In this document: piece by piece, positions 48,453-56,731 of the stretch
How positions within the stretch are numbered: the stretch's first letter is position 1
How the letters are laid out: each line of letters opens with the position of its first letter
Origin: Sphaerimonospora sp050942215
GTDB taxonomy: Bacteria; Actinomycetota; Actinomycetes; Streptosporangiales; Streptosporangiaceae
Direction of reading: 5' to 3'
Assembly: GCF_050942215.1 (NCBI RefSeq)
Contig: NZ_CP192056.1
Location: 434,001 to 498,000, forward strand
Length of the DNA stretch: 64,000 nucleotides
Notes under the pieces: generated by a model
Database searches by the model: none
What the model saw: the letters and a program-made list of their open reading frames with translations, nothing else
What the model was told of the DNA's origin: nothing
Program-made: the position numbers and the translations under genes

Positions 48453-49581
48453 CGACCAGACCCTTCGTCGAACCCGAACCGACGCGTTCGAGCGCCGCCA
48501 TGCCGGAGCATGCCTGGCACCGTGCGCAGCCCGCCTTGGTTCCGGCGGCGGTGAGCCCCCGTCGCAACATGTGCGGGACGACCCGCCGGTAGATCTTCTC
48601 GACGTATTCGGGGGACGGCGGTCGTGCGTCCTCCATCAGGCTGCCGGGGACCGGACGCAGCGGGACGATGAACGGGTAGACGCCGAGGTCGACCGCGCGT
48701 TTGCACATCTCGACCGTGATCTCGGGGTCCTCGCCCATGCCGAGGATGACGTACGTGGACACCTGTCCGGCGCCGAAGACCTGCACGGCACGTTCCCACG
48801 CGGTGAAGTATCGTTCGATGCCCCATCGCGCCTTACCCGGCGCGATCCGCGCGAGCACCCTGGCGTCGAAGCTCTCCACGTGAATGCCGACGGAGTCCAC
48901 GCCCATGTCCCGGACGCGGTTGATCACATCGAGGTCGGCGGGCGGCTCGAACTGAACCTGCACCGGCAGGCCCGAGGCGTTCTTCACGGCCTCGGCGCAC
49001 CTGCCCACGTAGAGCGCGCCCCGGTCCGGGGTGGCCGTGCTGCCGGTCGTCAGCGTCACGTCGACGGCGCCGTCGAGATCCCGCGCCGCCACCGACACCT
49101 CCGCCAGCATCTCGGGCGTCTTCTTGGCGATGGTCCGGTCGCCCGCGAGGGAGACTCCGATGCCGCAGAACGTGCACTGGTCGGAGTTCCCCCAGTAGGC
49201 GCAGGTCTGCAGGACCGTGCTGGCGAGGGAGTCGAGGTGCATGAGGGCGATCTTCCAGTAGGGAACGCCGTCCGCCGTCTCCATGTCGTAGTACTTCGGG
49301 CGCGGCGCCGGCGACGCGTCCGCCAGGCGGACCGAGCCCTCGTAGATGCCGAACCCGTCGTCCTCCTGCCGCAGGGTGTACGGCGACTCCTTCACGTAGT
49401 CGGCCGTGGTCGGGACCGTGGCGGGTGCTCCGTTGATCCACAGCATTCCCGCGTCGGCGGGGCCGGCGCCTCCGTTGCGCGCGCCGATCGAGACGTCCGT
49501 CCGCAGCCCTACGCTCTGCAGCTTGACGATCAGCTCGGCCAGCTCTGTCGCATCCAGTACTCGGTGGTTCGCCTCGGTCAT
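48421..49581 (-). CDS. MSMEG_0568-family radical SAM protein
   Basis: The 386-residue protein has a non-standard cluster motif TCAYWGNSDQCTFCGI (C127-x8-C136-x2-C139), as in this Nit1C family, and the SAM-binding strands DVTLTTGSTATPDRGALYVG and VQVQFEPPADLDVINRVRDM. Near the C-terminus GCARCQACSGM adds three Cys, perhaps a second Fe-S cluster. It is the likely chemical core of the pathway. The gene before it on the same strand ends 135 bp upstream; a promoter with doubled TTCCTATAG motifs lies in that gap. Confidence 0.9.
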   Translation of the reverse strand: MTEANHRVLDATELAELIVKLQSVGLRTDVSIGARNGGAGPADAGMLWINGAPATVPTTADYVKESPYTLRQEDDGFGIYEGSVRLADASPAPRPKYYDMETADGVPYWKIALMHLDSLASTVLQTCAYWGNSDQCTFCGIGVSLAGDRTIAKKTPEMLAEVSVAARDLDGAVDVTLTTGSTATPDRGALYVGRCAEAVKNASGLPVQVQFEPPADLDVINRVRDMGVDSVGIHVESFDARVLARIAPGKARWGIERYFTAWERAVQVFGAGQVSTYVILGMGEDPEITVEMCKRAVDLGVYPFIVPLRPVPGSLMEDARPPSPEYVEKIYRRVVPHMLRRGLTAAGTKAGCARCQACSGMAALERVGSGSTKGLVDGRPVLPLVV

Positions 49582-49648
49582 GAGATGGCTCCTTGCCGGG
49601 CCCGATCAGGGCGGGGACAGCCCTGCGCGACCCTGGGACCTTCCGTCC

Positions 49649-49711
49649 ACTATAGGAAACTTATCTTCAACTTCTATAGGAAGATTTGGGGGAGTGGCAA
49701 TAGTTTCCGCT
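49649..49711 (-). promoter_or_regulatory. Radical SAM promoter with repeated motif, copy B
   Basis: On the minus strand TTGCCA and TATAGA are 16 bp apart. TTCCTATAG occurs twice with a 22-bp period (at 49651-49659 and 49673-49681). The outer copy, read on the plus strand as ACTATAGGAAAC (49649-49660), resembles the motif at 36180 and 50436. A further GGAAACTATT lies at 49700-49709 (minus). Confidence 0.5.
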
Positions 49712-49716
49712 GACCA

Positions 49717-50412
49717 TCAGCTATTGGCATCAGCTGTCGCCTCGACCGTAGACGAGCGCTTGAGCCGCTCGGCGAGCGCCTCCCGCTCCTCGGCGGTGCC
49801 GACCTCGTGGGCGGCGTTCCCGGGCTCGCCGGCGGTGTCAGCGGCCAGCCGTCCGGTCTCCAGGTCGACGATCCCCGACTCGACCACGTGTACGCAGGTC
49901 GTGAACGTGTCGTCCGGACGTGTCGTGATCAGCAGCGCCCGCCCGGTCCGGGGGTCGACCTCGAGCCGGCGATAGGGGACGAAGGGATCCCCCGGGGCGT
50001 GGCCGGACTCCTCAAGCACCAGCCAGCCGCCGTCCCGCGGCCCCGCGGCGAGCGCGGCCAGCCGGTCGTCGAGTGTGATCTCTTCGAGGACCTCCCGATA
50101 GCGCATCGCGAACGCGGTGCCGGCGATCGTCTCCACGTTCAGGCCGTCGACGGTCAGGGCTCCGTCGGAGGCGGCGACGCCGCGAACCAGCTCGTGGCGT
50201 CCGTGCCACGCCTCCAGCAGGGGGGTGAGGCCCCGTCCGCGCCGGCGGAGCTCCCGCACGATCGCGCTCACCAGCCGGGTCGTCCGTACGTAGACGTCCG
50301 GCTGGTGGAGGGCGGCGGCGAATGCCCGCTCCGAGGTCGTGACCCACAGGCGAGAGAGCTGCTCGGCGACCGCCCGGAGATCCCCACCGGGTCTCGGATC
50401 AGGCTCGGTCAT
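49717..50412 (-). CDS. Hypothetical protein
   Basis: From ATG 50412 (GGAAGGA 8 bases upstream) the 231-residue protein reads LRAVAEQLSRLWVTTSERAF, TRLVSAIVRELRRRGRGLTP, and a β-rich centre (DGGWLVLEESGHAPGDPFVP, RLEVDPRTGRALLITTRPDD). No family is recognised. It is divergent from the carbamate kinase operon with only 73 bp between, and shares its promoter region and motif, so it belongs to the same regulon. Confidence 0.55.
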   Translation of the reverse strand: MTEPDPRPGGDLRAVAEQLSRLWVTTSERAFAAALHQPDVYVRTTRLVSAIVRELRRRGRGLTPLLEAWHGRHELVRGVAASDGALTVDGLNVETIAGTAFAMRYREVLEEITLDDRLAALAAGPRDGGWLVLEESGHAPGDPFVPYRRLEVDPRTGRALLITTRPDDTFTTCVHVVESGIVDLETGRLAADTAGEPGNAAHEVGTAEEREALAERLKRSSTVEATADANS

Positions 50413-50432
50413 TGCCAATTCCTTCCATTGGG

Positions 50433-50469
50433 TTCACTATCGTAAACGCATCATCTAGTATCGGATACT
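50433..50469 (+). promoter_or_regulatory. Carbamate kinase promoter with motif, copy C
   Basis: TTCACT (50433-50438) and TAGTAT (50456-50461) form a -35/-10 pair with a 17-bp spacer. The motif ACTATCGTAAAC (50436-50447) overlaps the -35 box, and the palindrome AGTATCGGATACT (50457-50469) covers the -10 box. The gene's ribosome site GAGGTGAGG follows. Confidence 0.6.
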
Positions 50470-50485
50470 GAGGTGAGGACGGCTC

Positions 50486-51439
50486 GTGAGCAATGTCGCC
50501 GTGGTGGCGGTCGGCGGGAACGCCCTGACCCGAGCGGACCAGGAAGGCACTTCCGAGCAGATCGAGGACAACGCCGCCCAGGTGGCGGCCGGGATCGCGG
50601 ACTTGTGTCGGGCGGGATGGAGGGTGGTAGTCGTTCATGGTAACGGCCCGCAGGTCGGAAACCTCTCCATCCAGCAGGAGGGAGGGGTCGATCTCGTCCC
50701 GCCCCAGCCGTTGCACATCCTCAACGCCATGACCGAAGGTCAGCTGGGCAGCGTCCTGGTACGCGCGATCGACTCGGTTCTGGGCGCCGGCTCGGCCGTC
50801 GCCGTCGTCTCGCACATGACCGTGGACCGTACGGATCCGGCGTTCGAGACGCCGGCCAAGCCGATCGGCCCGTTCTTCACCGAGCAGCAGGCGCTCGACC
50901 TGACAGCGGAACGCGGCTGGACCATGCGGGAGGACGCGGGAAGAGGCCATCGGCGGGTGGTCGCCTCGCCCCTTCCCGTCGAGATGCTGGAGTCGTCCGC
51001 CGTCGCGGCGCTGCTGTCCGCAGACAAGATCGTCCTGGCGGCCGGAGGCGGCGGCGTCGCCGTCTCTCATGAGAAAGGCCGCTACGTGGGCGTCGACGCC
51101 GTGATCGACAAGGACTGGGCGGCCGCACGCCTCGCCAGGGACGTCGGGGCGAAGGCGATGATCCTGGTGACGGGGGTCGACGCGGTCTCCGTCGACTACG
51201 GGACGCCGCGGGCCCGTGTCGTACACGAGATGTCCCTCGCCCTCGCGGAGAAGTACCTGGCGGAGGGCCAGTTCCCGGCCGGGAGCATGGGGCCGAAGAT
51301 ACGCGCCGCGTCCGAGTTCGTACGGCACAGCGGCGGAACGGCGGTCATCACCTCAGCGGAGCGGATGCTCCACGCGCTCGACCCGACGACCCGCGTCGGT
51401 ACCCGTATCATCCCCGAACCAGTCGAGAGCATCGCATGA
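50486..51439 (+). CDS. Carbamate kinase family protein
   Basis: The 317-residue protein has the amino-acid-kinase pattern of carbamate kinases: VVAVGGNALTRADQEGTSEQ, VVVHGNGPQVGNLSIQQ, KPIGPFFTEQQALDL, AAGGGGVAVSHEKGRYVGVD with AVIDKDWAAARLA, and FPAGSMGPKIRAASEFV. It converts carbamoyl phosphate and ADP into ATP, ammonia and CO2. It is coupled to FdrA (overlap of 4 bp). This is the energy- and ammonia-releasing end of a transcarbamylase pathway such as oxamate or allantoin catabolism. Confidence 0.9.
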   Translation: MSNVAVVAVGGNALTRADQEGTSEQIEDNAAQVAAGIADLCRAGWRVVVVHGNGPQVGNLSIQQEGGVDLVPPQPLHILNAMTEGQLGSVLVRAIDSVLGAGSAVAVVSHMTVDRTDPAFETPAKPIGPFFTEQQALDLTAERGWTMREDAGRGHRRVVASPLPVEMLESSAVAALLSADKIVLAAGGGGVAVSHEKGRYVGVDAVIDKDWAAARLARDVGAKAMILVTGVDAVSVDYGTPRARVVHEMSLALAEKYLAEGQFPAGSMGPKIRAASEFVRHSGGTAVITSAERMLHALDPTTRVGTRIIPEPVESIA

Positions 51440-52986
51440 GCACACCCAAGCACGTCGCCCTGTCCCGTGTCGTCCGCGACACCTACTGCGACTCGCTGCG
51501 CCTGCTCGTGGCCACCTCGGTGATGTCCGAGCAAACGGGCGTCTCTTGGGCCGGCGCGGTCATGGCGACCCCCTCCGGACGCGAGAGTCTCGCCGACGAG
51601 GGGTTCGGCGAGGAGGTCATCGGGACCGCGGGATCGAACGATCTCGTGCTCGCCGTACGCGCGAGCGACGAGACCGCGGCACAGGCCGCTCTCGACTCCG
51701 GCGCGGACGCCGTCTACGCACAGGCGCCAGAAGAGCAGGGAGACAGAGCGGCGGCCCCGCCACGCTCCGTGGAGCAGGCCGTCGAGCAGATGCCCGACGC
51801 CACCGTCGCGGTCATCTCCGTGCCGGGAGACTACGCGGCGGTGGAGGCGCACCACGCGCTCTCGGCGGGGCTGCACGTCCTGCTCTTCAGCGACAACGTC
51901 TCGATCGAGGAGGAGGCGGAGCTCAAGCGGCGTGCGGACGAGCTCGGCCTGCTGGTCATGGGGCCCGGCGCCGGAACCGCCGTGATCTCGGGTGTCGGCC
52001 TGGGGTTCGCCAACGCCGTACGCCGCGGGCCGGTCGGCGTCGTGGCCGCGGCGGGCACCGGAGCCCAGGAGGTCTCGGCACTGCTCGACCGCTGGGGCGT
52101 CGGGGTCTCGCACGTGATCGGCGTCGGCGGCCGCGACCTGTCCGAGGACATCGGCGGGCGGATGGCGAAGGCGGCGGTGCGCGCCCTCGACCAGGACCCG
52201 GACACCGAGGCGATCCTCCTGGTCTCCAAGCCGCCCAGCGAGGCGGTCGCCCGCGAGGTGCTGGGCCAGTGCACGTCGAAGCCGGCCGTGGCGACCTTCC
52301 TCGGCCTGGACCGGATGGAGACGCCTGCGGGCGTCCGGCTGGCGCGGACGCTGGAGACCGGTGCGCTCGCCGCGGCGGAGCTGGTGGGCGTCGCCCCGCC
52401 GGCGACGTCGACGGGCGTACGCGAACAGGTGGCGGACGCGATCGCCGCGCTGGACGACCGGCGGCGCGTCATCCGCGGGTACTACTCCGGCGGAACGCTG
52501 TGCTACGAGGCGCAGCTGATCATCGGGGAGCTGCTCGGAAACGTGTACTCCAACGAGCCGCTCCGGCACGAGCAGGCGCTCCCGGCCCCTCCGGGCGCGC
52601 ACGTGCTGCTCGATCTCGGCGCTGAGGAGTACACCGTCGGCCGGCCGCACCCGATGATCGACCCCGGCGTACGCCTGGAGCTCATGCTCGGCGAAGCCCG
52701 CGATCCCGAGGTCGCTGTGGTGCTGCTGGACGTCGTGCTCGGCTACGGCTCGCACGAGGATCCGGCCGGACGGCTCGCTCCGGTCCTCAAGGAGATCATG
52801 TCGGAAGGGGGACCTCGGGTGGTCGCCTACGTTCTGGGCGCGGACACCGATCCACAGGGCTACACAGAGCAGCGGGCCGCGCTCGAACGGGTCGGCTGCC
52901 TGGTGACCGAGACCGCTGCCCGGGCCGCCTACGCGGCGGCGGCGATAGCGAGCCGCCGCCCAGAGATCACGGAGACGAACCGATGA
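51436..52986 (+). CDS. fdrA: FdrA-family protein (transcarbamylase subunit)
   Basis: The 516-residue protein resembles succinyl-CoA-synthetase-like FdrA: SRVVRDTYCDSLRLLVATSV, NDLVLAVRASDETAAQAALD, a Rossmann-type segment PVGVVAAAGTGAQEVSALLD with SHVIGVGGRDLSEDIGG, and the late GYYSGGTLCYEAQLIIGELL and LGAEEYTVGRPHPMIDP, where the His may be the phospho-transfer residue. In E. coli FdrA (AllF) with AllG (DUF1116) and AllH makes oxamate transcarbamylase. AllG's counterpart is at 39824 in a separate operon; an AllH counterpart is not seen. Confidence 0.85.
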   Translation: MSTPKHVALSRVVRDTYCDSLRLLVATSVMSEQTGVSWAGAVMATPSGRESLADEGFGEEVIGTAGSNDLVLAVRASDETAAQAALDSGADAVYAQAPEEQGDRAAAPPRSVEQAVEQMPDATVAVISVPGDYAAVEAHHALSAGLHVLLFSDNVSIEEEAELKRRADELGLLVMGPGAGTAVISGVGLGFANAVRRGPVGVVAAAGTGAQEVSALLDRWGVGVSHVIGVGGRDLSEDIGGRMAKAAVRALDQDPDTEAILLVSKPPSEAVAREVLGQCTSKPAVATFLGLDRMETPAGVRLARTLETGALAAAELVGVAPPATSTGVREQVADAIAALDDRRRVIRGYYSGGTLCYEAQLIIGELLGNVYSNEPLRHEQALPAPPGAHVLLDLGAEEYTVGRPHPMIDPGVRLELMLGEARDPEVAVVLLDVVLGYGSHEDPAGRLAPVLKEIMSEGGPRVVAYVLGADTDPQGYTEQRAALERVGCLVTETAARAAYAAAAIASRRPEITETNR

Positions 52987-54155
52987 TCGGAAATTCCGGA
53001 CTGCCGCCCGTCGCCCTGGTCACCTACAGTACGAAGCCCCGCGGCGGAGTCGCGCACACCCTCGCGCTGGGCGAGGCGCTGCACGCCCTGGGGCAACCGG
53101 TCGTGATCGTCGGCCTGGGAGACCCCGAGAAGGGCTTCTTCCGGCCGGTCGCCGCGCCCACCCATGTCGTCCCGGCCCCCACCGTCGGCGGGGGACTCGA
53201 GGAGAAGGTGGCGGCGAACATCGACGCGCTGGAGATCGCCCTGGCCGACGTCGCGCCCGCGCATCCCATCCTGCACACCCAGGACTGCATCTCGGCGCGC
53301 GCCGCGGCGCGGGTGCGAGACGCCGGGGCCGCCTGCCGGGTCGTACGTACCGTCCACCACGTCGACGACTTCGACAGCGCGTCGCTGATGGACTGCCAGA
53401 CCCGCGCCATCCTCGAACCGGATCGGATCCTGGTGGTGACCACGACCTGGCAGCGCATCCTGCGCGAGGACTACGGCGTGCACGCTGCCGTCGTCCCCAA
53501 CGGGGTGGACCCGCTCCGATACCGCCAGGCCCCGCCCGACCTGGTGGCACGGCTGCGCGCCAGGGTCGGCGCGAGCGACCGCCCGATGCTGCTGGCCGTC
53601 GGCGGGATCGAGCCGCGCAAGGGGTCGGACACCCTGGTGGCCGCCCTGTCCAGACTGGTCGGGAGACGGACTCCGCCGCCGGTGCTGGCGGTGCTCGGCG
53701 GCCACTCCTTCCAGGACCATCGGGCCTACAGGGAAAGGGTCCTGGCGAGCCTCGGCCCCCTCGGCCTGAAGCTGGGCAGGGATGTCGTCGAGCTCGGCAC
53801 CGTGCCCGAGGAGGAGATGGCCGCATGGTACGCCGCGGCCGACGTGCTGGCGTTCCCGTCGGTGAAGGAGGGGTTCGGCCTGGCCGCGCTGGAGGCGATG
53901 GCGGCCGGCGTTCCCGTGGTCACCAGCGATCTCCCGGTGTTCCGCGAGTGGCTTGTGCCCGGCCGCGACGCCCTGCTGGTCCCCATCGGCGATCCCGACG
54001 CGCTGGCGGACGCCCTGTCACGGGCACTGGACGACCACGACCTGCGTGACCGGCTGCGGACCGCGGGCCTGGCGCTGGTGGACGGATACACCTGGACGGC
54101 GAGTGCCAGGCGGCATCTCGAACTGTACGCGGAGGTTCCCGTACCGACGCCCTGA
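52983..54155 (+). CDS. MSMEG_0565-family glycosyltransferase (GT4 type)
   Basis: The 390-residue protein has the Nit1C glycosyltransferase pattern: VALVTYSTKPRGGVAHTLAL, HTQDCISARAA, RTVHHVDDFDSASLMDCQTR, the acceptor strand VVPNGVDPLRYRQAP, and the GT4 C-terminal E-x7-E motif FPSVKEGFGLAALEAMAAGV. It transfers a sugar, so the locus may make a glycosylated small molecule rather than only degrade one. It is coupled to FdrA by 4 bp. Confidence 0.88.
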   Translation: MIGNSGLPPVALVTYSTKPRGGVAHTLALGEALHALGQPVVIVGLGDPEKGFFRPVAAPTHVVPAPTVGGGLEEKVAANIDALEIALADVAPAHPILHTQDCISARAAARVRDAGAACRVVRTVHHVDDFDSASLMDCQTRAILEPDRILVVTTTWQRILREDYGVHAAVVPNGVDPLRYRQAPPDLVARLRARVGASDRPMLLAVGGIEPRKGSDTLVAALSRLVGRRTPPPVLAVLGGHSFQDHRAYRERVLASLGPLGLKLGRDVVELGTVPEEEMAAWYAAADVLAFPSVKEGFGLAALEAMAAGVPVVTSDLPVFREWLVPGRDALLVPIGDPDALADALSRALDDHDLRDRLRTAGLALVDGYTWTASARRHLELYAEVPVPTP

Positions 54156-54749
54156 TCCGCCGACCGCGCCCTCGGGAACTCCGCCGGTCACGATCGCCGG
54201 ATCGTGGTCGGCCGGGAGGTCTGTCTCACTCGCGCACGTGCCCAGGTCGTGTTCGTCGTGTCGTCGTCCTGCGGCCGGCCTGGCGACGGCTCGTCTCTCG
54301 CCGGGGCGTCCTTGTGCGCTCGTCCGGCTCGTCGGCGGAACGCGGCTGTGGAGTGGCCGGACCTGATGCGATGGAGTCGCCGGGGGGACGAGGTCTTCTG
54401 GTCGACTGTTACCGCTATGAGGTGTTCCGCCGAGCGTGTGCGTGCCGCGTAACGTCGGTGTGGTGTTTCACGTTAACGCCGAAAACGCCGATATTTCAGC
54501 TCTCGTGGGTGAACATCCTGAATTAACGTTCCGGTCGGAATGGCGGAGTCCGGGGTGCCGGCGCGGGGCCGTTCGTCGTTTCCGGATCCGCCGTGAAGGA
54601 CCGTGGTCAGGCGACCCGGCCCTCCCTGCCGAATGCGAGAACCTCCTGACCAGGGGAATCGGACCGCTCCGGGACGTGGTGCCCGTCCGGGTCGCGGTGC
54701 CCGCGCGAGTCGTACGAGGTCTGGGCGACGACACATGCGGAACCATGGT

Positions 54750-54763
54750 TGTTAGCGCTCACA
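54750..54763. promoter_or_regulatory. LacI-type operator candidate
   Basis: TGTTAGCGCTCACA is symmetric around AGCGCT except for one base pair (12 of 14 positions). The TGTNAGCGCTNACA pattern is the usual site of LacI-family regulators at actinomycete hemicellulase genes. It is about 510 bp before the xylanase start. Confidence 0.55.
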
Positions 54764-54943
54764 TTCTGTCGATCGGCCGAATCCCTTCTCTCTTGGACCG
54801 GGGGAGGTGGTGTGGGGTGGAGCACACAGGAGGGAGGGAGTCGATGTCAAGGACCCGATGCGTCGCGCGCCGGCGGTGCCGGGCCCTCATCCCGGTCCAC
54901 CTGGGGTCTTCGCGGCGGCGCGCCCAGTCGGTGCGGATCTGAT

Positions 54944-54958
54944 GGTGAAACTTTCACC
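54944..54958. promoter_or_regulatory. Palindrome GGTGAAA-C-TTTCACC
   Basis: Both 7-bp arms are perfect around one central base. The GAAA-C-TTTC core matches the palindrome described upstream of Streptomyces xylanase genes. It is about 316 bp before the xylanase start. Confidence 0.6.
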
Positions 54959-55053
54959 ACCGCTTCCAGTGCGAGTGAGCGGGAAGCGCAAATTTCACGA
55001 CAACCGATATCCCTTAGGCGGGCGAATTCCGACTATCGCGCAAAAGGTCACAT

Positions 55054-55079
55054 CGAAAGTTTCTTTGCCGGTCTTGACA
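55054..55079 (+). promoter_or_regulatory. GAAAGTTTC site and TTGACA -35 box
   Basis: CGAAAGTTTC (55054-55063) is a second copy of the GAAA-N-TTTC core, followed after 10 bases by TTGACA (55074-55079). The -10 region is weak (CACACT at 55098-55103, 18 bp spacer). The arrangement would let a repressor or activator control the xylanase promoter. Confidence 0.45.
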
Positions 55080-55273
55080 AATTTCGGGTGCGGTTTCCAC
55101 ACTTGGTCTCCAAAGCGGTCCCCGCTACCGGCTGGTGCACGGGCAGGGAGGCCGCGCATCTGCGACGCCCCGGTGGTGTGCGTCCACCCGAATCGGGCGG
55201 GGCGCGGCGTCGAGCCCGCGGGGATGTCCCCGCGCTTCCCCTCTATTCGTGATGCAGTTACGGAGGCTCAGAA

Positions 55274-56695
55274 ATGGGCACGAACGCCCTACCCTCGCCT
55301 GGAGCCCGGTTACGCCGGGCCCTGGCCGTCGGTGCCCTCGGCATCCTCGGCGCCACGGCTCTGGTGGCGGTGTCAGCTCCCGCCGACGCCGCGGCGAGCA
55401 CGCTGGCAGCGGCGGCCGCGCAGAGCGGGCGGTACTTCGGCACGGCCATCGCGGCCGGCAGGCTCGGTGACTCGACGTACACCACGATCGCGAACCGTGA
55501 GTTCAACATGATCACGGCCGAGAACGAGATGAAGATCGACGCCACCGAGCCCAACCGGGGGCAGTTCAACTTCACCCAGGCCGACCGGATCTACAACTGG
55601 GCCGTGCAGAACGGCAAGCAGGTCCGCGGCCACACCCTGGCCTGGCACTCCCAGCAGCCGGGCTGGATGCAGTCGCTGTCGGGCGGCTCGCTGCGCCAGG
55701 CCATGATCGACCACATCAACGGCGTCATGGCCCACTACAAGGGCAAGATCGCCTACTGGGACGTCGTGAACGAGGCCTTCGCTGACGGCAGCTCCGGTGG
55801 CCGCCGCGACTCCAACCTCCAGCGGACCGGCAACGACTGGATCGAGGTCGCCTTCCGCACCGCGCGGGCCGCCGACCCGGCCGCCAAGCTGTGCTACAAC
55901 GACTACAACATCGACAACTGGACCTGGGCCAAGACGCAGGGCGTCTACAACATGGTCCGCGACTTCAAGCAGCGCGGCGTGCCGATCGACTGCGTGGGAC
56001 TGCAGGGCCACTTCAACAGCGGTAGCGCCTACAACCCCAACTTCCGCACCACGCTGCAGAGCTTCGCCGCCCTGGGCGTGGACGTGGCGATCACCGAGCT
56101 GGACGTCGAGGGCGCCTCGGCGACCACCTACGCCAACATCGTCAACGACTGCCTGGCCGTGCCGCGCTGCGTCGGCATCACCGTGTGGGGCGTCCGCGAC
56201 AGCGACTCCTGGCGCTCCTACCAGAACCCGCTGCTGTTCGACGGCAGCGGCAACAAGAAGCCCGCCTACACCTCGGTGCTGAACGCGCTCAACGCCGCCA
56301 CCCCCAACCCCACACCGACACCCACGCCCACACCCACCCCGACACCGACACCCACGCCCACACCCACACCGACGCCCACCCCGACTCCGACACCGGGCGG
56401 CGGGGCATGTTCGGCGACGCTCCAGACGGTCAACAGCTGGCCGGGCGGCTTCCAGACGGAGGTGACGGTCCGCGCGGGCAGCTCCGCGGTCAACGGGTGG
56501 ACCGTGACGTGGACCTGGCCAGGCGGGCAGAGCATCACCAACCTGTGGAACGGCACACAGAGCGTGTCCGGCTCCAACGTGACCGTGCGTAACGTCGACT
56601 ACAACGGCTCCATCGCCTCCGGCGCCTCCACGACCTTCGGCTTCACCGGCAACGGCAGCGCGGCCACCCCGACCGCTACCTGCACCAGTTCCTGA
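55274..56695 (+). CDS. Secreted endo-1,4-beta-xylanase, GH10 with CBM2
   Basis: The 473-residue protein has a signal peptide (RALAVGALGILGATALVAVS, cut after PADA-A), a GH10 domain (about 45-340), a Pro-Thr linker of about 30 residues (PTPTPTP) and a C-terminal CBM2. The acid/base Glu is in WDVVNEAFADG and the nucleophile in AITELDVEG. The CBM2 shows the SWPGGFQTEVTV start and WNGTQSVSGSNVTV. It hydrolyses xylan outside the cell while held to the polymer. ATG 55274 follows ACGGAGG by 8-9 bases. The gene is followed after 36 bp by the GH62 gene. Confidence 0.95.
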   Translation: MGTNALPSPGARLRRALAVGALGILGATALVAVSAPADAAASTLAAAAAQSGRYFGTAIAAGRLGDSTYTTIANREFNMITAENEMKIDATEPNRGQFNFTQADRIYNWAVQNGKQVRGHTLAWHSQQPGWMQSLSGGSLRQAMIDHINGVMAHYKGKIAYWDVVNEAFADGSSGGRRDSNLQRTGNDWIEVAFRTARAADPAAKLCYNDYNIDNWTWAKTQGVYNMVRDFKQRGVPIDCVGLQGHFNSGSAYNPNFRTTLQSFAALGVDVAITELDVEGASATTYANIVNDCLAVPRCVGITVWGVRDSDSWRSYQNPLLFDGSGNKKPAYTSVLNALNAATPNPTPTPTPTPTPTPTPTPTPTPTPTPTPTPGGGACSATLQTVNSWPGGFQTEVTVRAGSSAVNGWTVTWTWPGGQSITNLWNGTQSVSGSNVTVRNVDYNGSIASGASTTFGFTGNGSAATPTATCTSS

Positions 56696-56731
56696 CGGCG
56701 GTCGGACATGATGATGATGAGGAGAACACAG

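Larger units (their letters stand above)
54156..55273. other. 1.1-kb intergenic region upstream of the xylanase gene
   Basis: No convincing coding sequence. It holds several sugar-response operator candidates, listed separately (54750, 54944, 55054), and the xylanase ribosome site ACGGAGG. The first 500 bases contain only short frames without motifs. A length over 1 kb before a secreted hydrolase gene may leave room for several regulators. Confidence 0.5.

Noticed and set aside
54436..55252. Overlapping plus-strand frames upstream of the xylanase gene
   Set aside because: No motifs, mixed frames and operator-like palindromes inside; treated as non-coding leader.
56310..56395. Short tandem repeats in the xylanase and GH62 genes as regulatory repeats
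   Set aside because: They encode the Pro-Thr linkers between catalytic and CBM2 domains in the correct frame.
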